A stretch of 34,842 bases of DNA from Lachnospiraceae bacterium (GTDB taxonomy: Bacteria; Bacillota; Clostridia; Lachnospirales; Lachnospiraceae): positions 1 to 34,842 of the forward strand of contig JALEWA010000067.1 of the NCBI GenBank assembly GCA_022788085.1, in the 5' to 3' direction. The notes below the pieces were generated by a model. That model worked only from the letters and a program-made list of their open reading frames with translations, did not search any database and had not been told where the DNA came from. Below, piece by piece: positions 7,760-15,702 of this stretch. The translations under genes and the position numbers were made by a program. The stretch's first letter is position 1, and each line of letters opens with the position of its first letter.

Positions 7760-7763
7760 CAAC
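7736..7763. repeat. Dispersed hairpin element, copy C, overlapping the end of tadA
   Basis: ACCGGAAC, nine bases, AGTAAC: same layout and spacing as copies A and B, though the leading GTT is lost. It supplies the final codons and the TAA (7757-7759) of tadA. Confidence 0.5.
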
Positions 7764-7797
7764 AAAATGGCAATATGAACCAATATAGCACCAATAC

Positions 7798-7826
7798 TTG
7801 ACTTTGTGCAGGAAAAAGGTTAGAAT
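7798..7826 (+). promoter_or_regulatory. Promoter of the SRP RNA gene
   Basis: TTGACT (7798-7803), a 17-base spacer and TAGAAT (7821-7826) give a predicted start at about 7832-7833, exactly where the closing stem of the SRP RNA begins. Confidence 0.85.
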
Positions 7827-7831
7827 GAAGT

Positions 7832-8101
7832 AACCGTGCAACCGGGGCGTTAGCGGTGCCTTGTACCTACAATCCGCTGTAGTAGGGGTGATGGATGGCA
7901 GAGGGTTACTGGTTTTTGTAGCTGCCCTCTATAAGTGGCGATGAAGTTTGGGTCTTACGCAATATGTGCCGTCGAACCGTGTCAGGGCAGGAATGCAGCA
8001 GCACTAAGGTGGATTTCATATGTGCCGTAAGGGTGCCTGGCGGAGTTAACTGTAGAGGTAACGTGCATAGATACAGGATTCAAAGTCGTTCGCACGGTTT
8101 T
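7832..8101 (+). ncRNA. ffs: Signal recognition particle RNA (large, Bacillus type)
   Basis: The RNA scaffold of the SRP, which with Ffh targets nascent membrane and secreted proteins. The diagnostic apical loop of helix 8 is seen near 7980-8005: GTCAGG, then GCA-GGAA-TGC (GGAA tetraloop), then AGCAGCAC. The 5' Alu-like domain has TAGCGGTGCC and AATCCGCT, typical of long Firmicutes SRP RNAs. The ends pair: AACCGTGC at 7832-7839 with GCACGGTT at 8092-8099, defining a molecule of about 268 nt followed by TTTT. A promoter sits at the right distance upstream. The exact ends are inferred from this stem. Confidence 0.93.
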
Positions 8102-8154
8102 AAAATGATAAAGAAGAGTATAAACAATAGATTAAAATATAGGGGGAATAACAT

Positions 8155-9291
8155 ATGAAGAGAAAAAAATTATGGGCACTTATGATGATGTCAGTAGCAG
8201 CTTTGTCCTTTACAGGATGTGGTAAGGAGGAAGCGCAGGCACCGGTAGAAGAGGTTGAATTTAATAATATTGTAGATAATGCGTCAGATAATACAAAGCA
8301 GGAGGAAGTTACTCAGGAAGCTCCTTCTGAAGCAGAGACAGCGGTAGAAGAAGAGAATCGTGAAGGTATGTACCGTAGTGAGCTTACAAATGAATGGATA
8401 GATGAAAGTCTTAAGAATCAGCGTCCAATCGCGGTTATGGTAGATAATGAGAAGACAGCACTTCCTCATTATGGATTAACAGAAGCAGATGTTGTATATG
8501 AAATTATGAATAGTACAGCAAATGGAAGAATTACACGATTTATGGCAATCGTTAAGGATTGGGGTAAGATTGAACAGTTCGGAAGTATCCGTAGTGCAAG
8601 ACCTACAAACTTCTTATTAGCAGCTGAGTGGAATGCTGTTGTTTGCCACGATGGAGGTCCTTTCTATATTGATGAGTATCTTGCAAAGAAGTATACAAAT
8701 AATTTTAGTGGAACCTTTTCTCGTGTAAATAACGGAAAGTCCAGAGAGTATACAGAATACATCTGTACAGGTGATTTGGATAAGAACTTCAGCAATTCTA
8801 AATATAGTACTGAGTATAATGAATATTATGAGGGAGAACATTTTGTTTTTGCTGATAGTGAGCTGGATTTGACTGATAAGAATGGTGTTATTAATGCAAC
8901 AGAAATCGAGCTTCCATTCCCTCATAATAAGTCAACGTTACGTTATAACGAGGAAACAGGTACATATGATTATTATGAATATGGCAGTGCACATGTAGAT
9001 CCACAGCATAATAATGCAATTCTTTCCTTTAAGAATGTAATTCTTCAGAATTGTACCTTTTCACAGCTAGACGAAAATGGATATCTGATATATAACTGTA
9101 TTGATAGTGGACGTGATGGCTACTATCTGACAAATGGTAAAGCAGTGCCAATTACATGGATTAAAGCCGGTGAAACAGATATTACACTTTTCCTTGATAA
9201 GGAAACCGGAGAACAGATTGAAATGAATACAGGTAAAACATATATCGCACTGGTTCCTTCTGATACATGGGATGAGGTTTCTATTCAGTAA
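8155..9291 (+). CDS. YerB-like DUF3048 lipoprotein
   Basis: A 378-residue exported lipoprotein. The signal peptide MKRKKLWALM... ends in the lipobox LSFTGC, with Cys22 as lipidation site. A Glu/Ala-rich linker follows (about 25-75). The DUF3048 N-terminal domain starts at RPIAVMVDNEKTALPHYGLT and includes FGSIRSARPTNFLLAAEWNA. The C-terminal DUF3048 part ends with VPITWIKAGETDITLFLD and GKTYIALVP. Family members such as B. subtilis YerB are cell-surface proteins of unclear function. AGGGGGAA precedes ATG 8155. It follows ffs by about 50 bases and ends at a strong terminator. Confidence 0.88.
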   Translation: MKRKKLWALMMMSVAALSFTGCGKEEAQAPVEEVEFNNIVDNASDNTKQEEVTQEAPSEAETAVEEENREGMYRSELTNEWIDESLKNQRPIAVMVDNEKTALPHYGLTEADVVYEIMNSTANGRITRFMAIVKDWGKIEQFGSIRSARPTNFLLAAEWNAVVCHDGGPFYIDEYLAKKYTNNFSGTFSRVNNGKSREYTEYICTGDLDKNFSNSKYSTEYNEYYEGEHFVFADSELDLTDKNGVINATEIELPFPHNKSTLRYNEETGTYDYYEYGSAHVDPQHNNAILSFKNVILQNCTFSQLDENGYLIYNCIDSGRDGYYLTNGKAVPITWIKAGETDITLFLDKETGEQIEMNTGKTYIALVPSDTWDEVSIQ

Positions 9292-9304
9292 AGAATTATT
9301 TTAG

Positions 9305-9331
9305 CGCAGCCTTTATGGCTGCGTTTTTTTT
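9305..9331 (+). terminator. Rho-independent terminator after the YerB-like gene
   Basis: CGCAGCC (9305-9311) pairs with GGCTGCG (9317-9323) around a 5-base loop and is followed by eight T's. Confidence 0.93.
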
Positions 9332-9379
9332 ATCTATTATAATTTTTCAGATATTTCGAAAAAAAACGAAATTATAGTA

Positions 9380-9407
9380 TGGACGAATGAAAAAATTATG
9401 ATATACT
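9380..9407 (+). promoter_or_regulatory. Promoter of the pullulanase gene
   Basis: TGGACG (9380-9385), a 16-base spacer and an extended -10 element TG-A-TATACT (9399-9407). The start would lie near 9414, about 38 bases before the ATG, with GGAGGG in between. Confidence 0.6.
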
Positions 9408-9451
9408 GTAACCTATAGGGCAAAAAAGCCTATTATTGAAGGAGGGTATAT

Positions 9452-12400
9452 ATGCAAAAGAGAGTGATAGCAGGCTTGCTTGGATTTCTTATGTTGGTAA
9501 TGACAGTATTAACCTGTTTTGTGCCATGTATAGAAACGCAGGCCGCAGGTACAACATTGATTGTACATTATGGTGGAAGAAGCGATAACAATTACGAAGG
9601 TTGGAATCTATGGATTTGGGAGGAAGGCCGTGATGGACAGGAGGTAGATTTTACAGAATCTGATTCTTTTGGACAGATTGCTGTCTATCAAACGAATCGC
9701 AAACCGGCAAGCATTGGATTTATCGTGCGTCTGAATCAGTGGGAGGATAAGGACGTAGCAGAAGACAGATTTGTAGTAATAGACAAGGATGTTGTAGAAA
9801 TCTGGATAACAAGTGGAGAGGCTGAATTTGCGACAGAAGCGCCGGAAGGAGCAGAAAGCTTTGATTTTTCTGCATTAGAGCAGGCAAGACTTGATGTATA
9901 CAAGGAAGAGGATTCAGTTAAGCTTGATGTTCATTATTACAATTTTGAACAAAGCTATAGTGCTGATTCCATGGAAGCATATGCATGGCTGGGTGATACA
10001 GTTGGAGGAAACTATCCATATGTGGAAACAGATGATTATGGTGCATTGTTCCAGGTTGGTTTTAAGCCGGAAGAAGGTGCTACAACAGCCGGTGTAAAGG
10101 TCATTCAAAATGGCGATGCAGACAATGCTACTGAGTATCAAATTGATTTGACGAAAGCGGTAGGTAACAAGCTTGATGTTTATATTGTAGAGGGGAATCC
10201 AACACTGTGGTATGACAAGGCAGAGGCAGTTTATAACCCTGTTATCGCAAGTGCTGCCTTCAGTGAGACTTCCAGTCAGGATATTCTGCTTTCTGTATCA
10301 AAGCCGATTGATGTAACAGCAGCAGATGCAGCACAAAAATTTATTGTTACGGATGAAGAAGGAACAGTATATTCGGTTGATGCTGTAGAAAGTAATACGG
10401 AAAAGAATATTGTATTAAAGATGGAACAGCCGTTGGAGCTTTCCAGATCCTATCAGGTTGAACGAGAAGATTATGAAGGATGTCAGATATCAATGGATAA
10501 AATAATGGGTTCTGCTTACTTTGATGAGCAGTTAGCATATGATGGTGATGACTTAGGAGCTATGTATACGAGGGAAAAGACAACCTTCCGTGTATGGGCA
10601 CCGACGGCATTAGAGGTATCACTCAATTTATATGAGCAGGGTGATGGCGACAATTTATTGGAAACGATACCAATGAAGGCTGATGTAAAGGGTACATGGG
10701 TCTGTGAAAAACAGGGTGACTTAAATGGTGTATATTACACTTATTCAATTAAGATTGGCAATAAGGTAAATGAAACAGTAGATTTATATGCAAGAAGTAC
10801 TGGTGTGAATGGTGACAGGGGTATGATCCTGGATCTTTCATCTACCGACCCGGAAGGATTTAGCGAGGATGTAAGACCTGCATTTAATAATGCCACAGAT
10901 GCAGTTATCTATGAATTACATATAAGGGATCTTTCTTCTGATTCCTCTTCTGGAATTCAGAATGTTGGTAAATTCCTTGGGCTGACAGAAAAGGGAACGA
11001 AAAATAGTGACGGACTACCAACAGGTCTTGATCATATTCTTGATTTAGGAGTTACTCATATCCAGATTCTGCCAAGCTATGACTATGCAACCGTAGATGA
11101 GAGTAAGACAGACTCCGGACAGTTTAACTGGGGATATGATCCAAAGAACTATAATGTACCGGAAGGTTCTTACAGTACAGATCCTTTCCATGGTGAAGTT
11201 CGTGTAAAGGAAATGAAGCAAATGGTTCAGACACTGCATGAAAATGGCATTCGTGTCAATATGGATGTAGTGTATAATCATACGTTTAACGTAGAGAACT
11301 CCTGGTTCCAAAAAACAGTTCCGGATTACTATTATAGAAAAAATGGCGACAAATATTCCAATGGCTCAGGCTGTGGTAATGAGACAGCATCGGAAAGAGC
11401 TATGGTAAGAAAATACATTGTTGATTCCGTTGTATATTGGGCAACAGAGTATCATATTGATGGCTTCCGTTTTGACTTAATGGCAGTACATGATAAGGAG
11501 ACCATGAAAGCAATCAGAGAGGCATTGGATAAGATCGATCCATCCATTATGATATATGGAGAGGGCTGGACAGGCGGAGAATCTGTGTTACCTTCTTCAC
11601 AGCAGAGCTTAAAGAGCAGTACCTATGAGTTCGATCGCATTGGAGCTTTTAGTGATGATATCCGTGACGGTATTAAAGGTAATGTATTTGACTCCTTAGA
11701 TAAGGGATTTGTAAATGGTAAGGAAGGAATGGAGGAAACCATTAAGTTTGGTATCGTTGGCGCTACTCATCATCCGCAGGTTTTGACATCTAAAAATGTA
11801 AAAGCAAATGGAAGCTGGTCAGGACAGCCAGGACAGAGTATTAATTATGTATCCTGCCATGATAATCTTACTTTCTGGGATAAGCTTGCAACCTCTAATG
11901 CAGATGACAGCGAAGCTGACAGGAAAAAGATGAACAAGCTTGGTAGTGCAATTATACTCACTTCACAGGGTGTACCGTTCTTCCAGGCAGGAGAAGAAAT
12001 GCTAAGAAGCAAGCCTTCTGCAAACGTTGAAGGAGGTTTCGATGAGAACAGCTACTGTTCACCGGATTCTACAAACAGCCTGAAATGGGATAATAAAGCA
12101 AACATAATGGATATCTATGATTACTATAAAGGTCTGATCGCCTTTCGTAAGGCACATGGAGCTCTTAGAATGACAGCAACGTCAGATATTCAGGAAAACC
12201 TTACCTTTATGAGTGGCTTAGATGCCAATGTTGTAGCATATACGATTGAAGGAAGTCCAAATGGGGAAAGTGCAGATAAGATTGTTGTTATTTTTAATGC
12301 AAACAAAGACGCTGTAAATGTTCCACTTCCGTCAGGTGTATGGGATATTTGTGTAAATGGAGAAAAAGCAGGCTGTTCTTCACTGGGAACAGCGCAAGAT

Positions 12401-12631
12401 ACCGTTTCCGTAGATGGCATCTCAGCAATGGTTTTGGTACAAGGGGATGAAACGGTGAAAAAGGCTGAAGATCAGAACACTACAACTGATGTATACACAG
12501 AGGGAGCTGCACAGGAAACAGAAACTGGCAATATCGTGCCGGTTGTAGTTGCAGTGATTGCTGTAATTTTGGTAATTGCAGCGATTGCAGGTGTAACTGT
12601 CAGTCGTAAAAGAAGGGATTCTTCCAAATAA
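9452..12631 (+). CDS. pulA: Exported, membrane-anchored type I pullulanase (GH13)
   Basis: A 1059-residue alpha-1,6-debranching enzyme for pullulan, glycogen and amylopectin dextrins. Domains in order: signal peptide (about 1-32, ending TQAA); two CBM41-like starch-binding domains (about 34-125, from TTLIVHYGGRSDNNYEGWNL, and about 150-255); an Ig-like linker; a CBM48 domain (about 365-460, with TTFRVWAPTA); and the GH13 barrel. The pullulanase motif reads FNWGYDP from 558. Region I is DVVYNHT (Asp605), region II GFRFD (nucleophile Asp675), region III GEGW (acid/base Glu704), region IV SCHDN (Asp804). The C-terminus has one hydrophobic helix (about 1027-1048) followed by SRKRRDSSK, so the enzyme is probably anchored facing outward; there is no LPXTG signal. 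It has its own promoter and terminator. Confidence 0.95.
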   Translation: MQKRVIAGLLGFLMLVMTVLTCFVPCIETQAAGTTLIVHYGGRSDNNYEGWNLWIWEEGRDGQEVDFTESDSFGQIAVYQTNRKPASIGFIVRLNQWEDKDVAEDRFVVIDKDVVEIWITSGEAEFATEAPEGAESFDFSALEQARLDVYKEEDSVKLDVHYYNFEQSYSADSMEAYAWLGDTVGGNYPYVETDDYGALFQVGFKPEEGATTAGVKVIQNGDADNATEYQIDLTKAVGNKLDVYIVEGNPTLWYDKAEAVYNPVIASAAFSETSSQDILLSVSKPIDVTAADAAQKFIVTDEEGTVYSVDAVESNTEKNIVLKMEQPLELSRSYQVEREDYEGCQISMDKIMGSAYFDEQLAYDGDDLGAMYTREKTTFRVWAPTALEVSLNLYEQGDGDNLLETIPMKADVKGTWVCEKQGDLNGVYYTYSIKIGNKVNETVDLYARSTGVNGDRGMILDLSSTDPEGFSEDVRPAFNNATDAVIYELHIRDLSSDSSSGIQNVGKFLGLTEKGTKNSDGLPTGLDHILDLGVTHIQILPSYDYATVDESKTDSGQFNWGYDPKNYNVPEGSYSTDPFHGEVRVKEMKQMVQTLHENGIRVNMDVVYNHTFNVENSWFQKTVPDYYYRKNGDKYSNGSGCGNETASERAMVRKYIVDSVVYWATEYHIDGFRFDLMAVHDKETMKAIREALDKIDPSIMIYGEGWTGGESVLPSSQQSLKSSTYEFDRIGAFSDDIRDGIKGNVFDSLDKGFVNGKEGMEETIKFGIVGATHHPQVLTSKNVKANGSWSGQPGQSINYVSCHDNLTFWDKLATSNADDSEADRKKMNKLGSAIILTSQGVPFFQAGEEMLRSKPSANVEGGFDENSYCSPDSTNSLKWDNKANIMDIYDYYKGLIAFRKAHGALRMTATSDIQENLTFMSGLDANVVAYTIEGSPNGESADKIVVIFNANKDAVNVPLPSGVWDICVNGEKAGCSSLGTAQDTVSVDGISAMVLVQGDETVKKAEDQNTTTDVYTEGAAQETETGNIVPVVVAVIAVILVIAAIAGVTVSRKRRDSSK

Positions 12632-12656
12632 TAAAAAGTGTATAAGAGGAAAAAGA

Positions 12657-12688
12657 AACGGATAAGGTCGATACTTATCCGTTTTTTT
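12657..12688 (+). terminator. Rho-independent terminator of the pullulanase gene
   Basis: AACGGATAAG (12657-12666) pairs perfectly with CTTATCCGTT (12674-12683) around a 7-base loop and is followed by a T run. The rest of the gap up to 12825 shows nothing recognisable. Confidence 0.93.
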
Positions 12689-12825
12689 ACATGAATACGA
12701 GGAAAGCCTTTTCCTATAATGTAAAAGCTTATGCAAATATTTTGCGTTAAGTGCAATTGATTCTGATAATAAAACAATATTGTGTATAAACAACGAACAA
12801 AATATTAAAATTTTCAAAATAATAC

Positions 12826-12854
12826 TTGATATTACATAATTAGTGTGATATAAA
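12826..12854 (+). promoter_or_regulatory. Strong promoter of the 64-residue protein gene and its 3' RNA
   Basis: TTGATA (12826-12831), 17 bases, then TATAAA (12849-12854) with an extended TG-A just before it. The predicted start near 12861 leaves a leader of about 100 bases. Confidence 0.75.
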
Positions 12855-12964
12855 TATAGTTGTCAGATAATTATAAGAATAACTACATATTTGTTCAAAA
12901 AACAAAAAATCTTCTATACAAAAGTTTATATGATTATATGCGTGATGAAAGAGGGGGATTTATT

Positions 12965-13159
12965 ATGGAGTTCTTAGATGGAAAGGGTGCTGAACAGGTT
13001 ATCAGCGATTATATCGAACGTGAAATGACAGAATACAAAAAAGTAACAGATCGTGAACTTGCAATGACAGGTGTTGTGCCGGAGGCTAAGGAAGCATTTA
13101 ATAGAAAGCCATATTATAATGTGACTGGCTCCTTTATTAAGAAACCGGTTGTAAAATAG
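12965..13159 (+). CDS. Small protein of unknown function (64 residues)
   Basis: ATG 12965 is preceded by GAGGGGG at 12951-12957. The frame is open 105 bases further 5', but that part overlaps the predicted transcription start and lacks a ribosome site. The protein begins MEFLDGKGAEQVISDYIERE, is helical and charged in its first half, and ends NVTGSFIKKPVVK. It has no signal peptide, membrane segment or recognised domain. It lies directly upstream of the structured region 13160-13390, with no terminator until 13350, so both should be on one transcript. I do not recognise the family. Confidence 0.6.
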   Translation: MEFLDGKGAEQVISDYIEREMTEYKKVTDRELAMTGVVPEAKEAFNRKPYYNVTGSFIKKPVVK

Positions 13160-13390
13160 TCGTCTATCTATGTGGTTTTCATTAGAGGCTGCATGGAATG
13201 ACATAGAGTAAGGTCTTTTGTGTAAAAGGACGTGGATAGGGGAATCCAATGGATGGTGTATCCATAAAAAAGGGGAAAGAATTGCAAAAACATGTTGGGG
13301 AACATGCGCAATTCCAAACGGAGCGAAAATTTATTTCGCTCATTCAAAAAGGCGGGAAAATGCAGTAAGCATTCTTCCCGTCTTTTTGCG
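13160..13390 (+). ncRNA. Hairpin-rich RNA region of unknown function, ending in a terminator
   Basis: This gene-free stretch holds at least five potential hairpins in a row. GTCTTTT (13213-13219) can pair with AAAAGGAC (one G-U). ATGGAT/ATCCAT occur near 13248-13264. A two-tier stem has GAATTGC/GCAATTC outside and CATGTT-GGGG-AACATG inside (about 13279-13316). GAGCGAAA pairs with TTTCGCTC (about 13321-13341). The last hairpin is the terminator. The density and order suggest a folded RNA, either a 3' UTR of the 64-residue gene or an independent small RNA. It matches no riboswitch class I can recall. The acpP promoter begins just after it. Confidence 0.45.
13350..13389 (+). terminator. Rho-independent terminator upstream of the fatty-acid operon
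   Basis: GGCGGGAA-AATGC pairs with GCATT-C-TTCCCGTC, with one bulged C and one G-U pair, around the loop AGTAA. CTTTTT follows. It insulates the fab operon from upstream transcription. Confidence 0.85.
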
Positions 13391-13404
13391 TTAAAAAAAT
13401 AATA

Positions 13405-13431
13405 TTGACTTTTTTACATTCATGGTATATT
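13405..13431 (+). promoter_or_regulatory. Promoter of the fatty-acid synthesis operon
   Basis: TTGACT (13405-13410) and TATATT (13426-13431) are 15 bases apart, with a TGG just upstream of the -10. The short spacer may be compensated by the extended -10. The FabT-type palindromes begin 13 bases downstream. Confidence 0.6.
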
Positions 13432-13442
13432 CTGTAGCAAGT

Positions 13443-13483
13443 AAATACTTTGATAGTCAAAATATTTGAAAATCAAAGTATTT
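13443..13483. promoter_or_regulatory. Double FabT-type operator
   Basis: Two copies of TTTGA-N3-TCAAA: TTTGATAGTCAAA at 13449-13461 and TTTGAAAATCAAA at 13465-13477. The whole segment is also bounded by a perfect 12-bp inverted repeat, AAATACTTTGAT (13443-13454) and ATCAAAGTATTT (13472-13483). FabT repressors of streptococci and lactococci bind palindromes of the TTTGA/TCAAA type. A FabT homologue is the last gene of this operon. Its position just downstream of the -10 box suits repression by blocking initiation or early elongation. Confidence 0.8.
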
Positions 13484-13576
13484 ATGAAAAAAGATAAAAA
13501 ATAGCAAAAAAATGTATAAGTCACTCAATGGGTATCAAGTGGCGAAAAGTGTTAAGTGAGAAAGGAAGAAAAAACA

Positions 13577-13801
13577 ATGTTTGAAAGAGTAAAGGAAATT
13601 ATCGAAGAGCAGTTAAATCTTGATGGAGTAGAAATTACATTAGAGTCTCGTTTTAAAGAAGACCTGGAAGCAGATTCCCTTGATTTATTTGAGCTTGTTA
13701 TGGCTTTTGAAGAAGAATATGGTGTAGAGATTCCATCTGAGGACTTAGAGAATATTACAACTGTTGGTGCAGTTATCGATTACATTGAGAGCCATCAGTA
13801 A
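13577..13801 (+). CDS. acpP: Acyl carrier protein
   Basis: A 74-residue acidic protein that carries growing acyl chains on a phosphopantetheine arm. The attachment site is Ser34 in the motif [10 protein letters not shown]. The length and the acidic four-helix pattern are typical. AAAGGAAG precedes ATG 13577; the GTG at 13556 in the same frame is less likely. It is the first gene of the operon, about 140 bases after the predicted transcription start and downstream of the double operator. Confidence 0.95.
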   Translation: MFERVKEIIEEQLNLDGVEITLESRFKEDLEADSLDLFELVMAFEEEYGVEIPSEDLENITTVGAVIDYIESHQ

Positions 13802-13816
13802 GTAAATGGAGAGCAT

Positions 13817-14743
13817 ATGAAAACAAGAGTTACAGAACTTCTGGGAATTGAATATCCGGTTATTCAGGGTGGTATGGCATGGGTTGCAGAACACAATCTT
13901 GCAGCCGCTGTGTCAGAAGCCGGTGGACTTGGAATTATTGGTGCCGGTGGAGCACCAGCCGAATTTGTCAGAGAGCAAATCAGAAAAGTAAAGGAAGTAA
14001 CAGATAAGCCTTTTGGTGTCAATGTAATGTTGATGAATCCTGAAGCAGATGCAATTGCGCAGGTCATCGTTGACGAAGGTGTTAAGGTGGTAACTACCGG
14101 TGCAGGAAATCCTGCCAAGTACATGGAAATGTGGAAAGCAGCAGGTGTTAAGGTAATTCCGGTTGTAGCAAGTGTTGCTATGGCAAAGCTTATGGAAAGA
14201 GGCGGAGCAGACGCTGTTGTAGCAGAGGGAATGGAAAGTGGTGGACATATTGGTTCCACAACCACCTTTGCTTTAGTTCCACAAGTTGTTGATGCAGTAA
14301 GTATTCCTGTCATTGCAGCAGGAGGAATTGCTGATGGAAGAGGTATGGCAGCAGCATTTATGCTTGGTGCAGAGGCAGTACAGATAGGTACACGCTTTGT
14401 GGTTGCAACAGAAAGCATTGTACATGAGAATTATAAGCAGCAGTTAATAAAAGCAAAAGATATTGACTCTGCTGTTACGGGAATGTCAACCGGTCATCCG
14501 GTACGTTCCATCAGAAATAAGATGACAAAGGAATATCTGCGTATGGAAAAAGAGGGCGCAGATTTTATGGAGCTTGAGAAGCTGACGTTAGGTTCGCTTC
14601 GTAAGGCTGTTGTTGAGGGTGACGTGGTAAATGGTACTGTCATGGCAGGACAGATTGCAGGTCTTGTGAAGAAAGAACAGCCATGTAAGGAAATTATCAC
14701 AGAAATCGTAGACGAAGCAGAGAAGCTGATGGGAAATCGATAA
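13817..14743 (+). CDS. fabK: Enoyl-ACP reductase II FabK
   Basis: A 308-residue FMN-dependent TIM-barrel enzyme that reduces trans-2-enoyl-ACP, the last step of each elongation cycle. The FabK/nitronate-monooxygenase hallmarks are present: opening GIEYPVIQGGMAWVAEHNLA, GGLGIIGAGG at about 36-45, GMESGGHIG in the middle, and the phosphate-binding end AAGGIADGRG then GAEAVQIGTRF. No FabI-type reductase is seen, so this is probably the essential enoyl reductase. The gap to acpP is 15 bases. A distant paralogue follows later in the operon (20054-21091). Confidence 0.93.
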   Translation: MKTRVTELLGIEYPVIQGGMAWVAEHNLAAAVSEAGGLGIIGAGGAPAEFVREQIRKVKEVTDKPFGVNVMLMNPEADAIAQVIVDEGVKVVTTGAGNPAKYMEMWKAAGVKVIPVVASVAMAKLMERGGADAVVAEGMESGGHIGSTTTFALVPQVVDAVSIPVIAAGGIADGRGMAAAFMLGAEAVQIGTRFVVATESIVHENYKQQLIKAKDIDSAVTGMSTGHPVRSIRNKMTKEYLRMEKEGADFMELEKLTLGSLRKAVVEGDVVNGTVMAGQIAGLVKKEQPCKEIITEIVDEAEKLMGNR

Positions 14744-14778
14744 AACCATTAAACAAAGAAAGGCATGGTTAATACAAA

Positions 14779-15702
14779 ATGAGTAAAGTAGCATTTATGT
14801 TCCCAGGTCAGGGCGCACAATACGTTGGAATGGGAAAAGATTTTTATGATACCTATGAAGAAGCAAAGGCAGTGTATCAGATTGCAGGAGAAGCATCAGG
14901 ACTTGATATGGAGTCATTGTGTTTTACAGAGAATGAAAAGATCAATATCACAGAGTATACACAGATTGCCATGCTTGCTACAGAGGTTGCCATTTTAAAG
15001 GTTGCAGAAGCAAAGGGACTGAAAGCTGATGTCTGTGCAGGATTAAGTCTTGGAGAGTATGGAGCATTGGCTGCTGCAAAGGTTATGGAACTTAAGGATT
15101 TATTCCATTTGATTCGTATGAGAGGAATCTTTATGCAGGAGGCATATCCGGTAGGAGGAGCCATGACTGCAGTATTGGGCATGGATGCTGATAAAATCAA
15201 GGAAATCTGTGACAAAACAGAGGGTATTGTGACCATAGCAAATTATAATTGTCCGGGACAGATTGTTATTACCGGAGAAGAAGAGGCTGTAGGTAAGGCT
15301 GCACAGGCACTTTCAGAGGTTGGCGCAAAGAGATGCGTTCCCCTAAAGGTCAGTGGGCCTTTCCATTCAGCATTATTAGAGGGAGCAGGAGAGAAGCTTG
15401 GTACGGAGTTAGAAAAGGTTACCATACAGAAGCCGGTAATTCCTTATGTATGTAATGTAAGTGCTTCTTATGTGACTGAAGCAGAAGGAATCAAAGAGCT
15501 TCTTGAGAAACAGGTATCCAGCTCCGTATGCTGGCAGCAAAGTGTTGAGAGAATGATAGCAGATGGCGTTGACACTTTTATCGAAATTGGATCGGGAAAA
15601 ACATTAACCGGATTTATGCGTAAGATTAATAAGGATGTCAAAGTCATGAACATAGACAAAAAAGAGGACTTAGAGAGAGTATTGGAGGAGCTTGGATGTT
15701 AA
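14779..15702 (+). CDS. fabD: Malonyl-CoA:ACP transacylase FabD
   Basis: A 307-residue enzyme that loads malonyl groups from malonyl-CoA onto ACP. Motifs: GQGAQYVGMG (10-19), nucleophile Ser90 in GLSLGEY (the residue before Ser is Leu rather than the His of E. coli), Arg115 in RMRG, and His196 in GPFHSALL. An AAAGAAAGG site lies upstream of ATG 14779. The stop codon overlaps the fabG start by 7 bases, which indicates translational coupling. Confidence 0.94.
   Translation: MSKVAFMFPGQGAQYVGMGKDFYDTYEEAKAVYQIAGEASGLDMESLCFTENEKINITEYTQIAMLATEVAILKVAEAKGLKADVCAGLSLGEYGALAAAKVMELKDLFHLIRMRGIFMQEAYPVGGAMTAVLGMDADKIKEICDKTEGIVTIANYNCPGQIVITGEEEAVGKAAQALSEVGAKRCVPLKVSGPFHSALLEGAGEKLGTELEKVTIQKPVIPYVCNVSASYVTEAEGIKELLEKQVSSSVCWQQSVERMIADGVDTFIEIGSGKTLTGFMRKINKDVKVMNIDKKEDLERVLEELGC

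Noticed and set aside
7964-8158. 64-residue reading frame
   Set aside because: It lies mostly inside the SRP RNA gene and has no ribosome binding site.
12422-12817. 131-residue antisense frame at the end of the pullulanase gene
   Set aside because: It reads through the pullulanase terminator hairpin and the membrane-anchor codons; composition is atypical and no ribosome site is seen.
13160-13390. Cyclic-di-GMP riboswitch
   Set aside because: The window has c-di-GMP enzymes, but the conserved class I and class II core sequences are not visible here.
13864-14418. 184-residue antisense frame over fabK
   Set aside because: Ala/Thr/Pro-rich shadow of the codon pattern of fabK on the other strand; no start signal.
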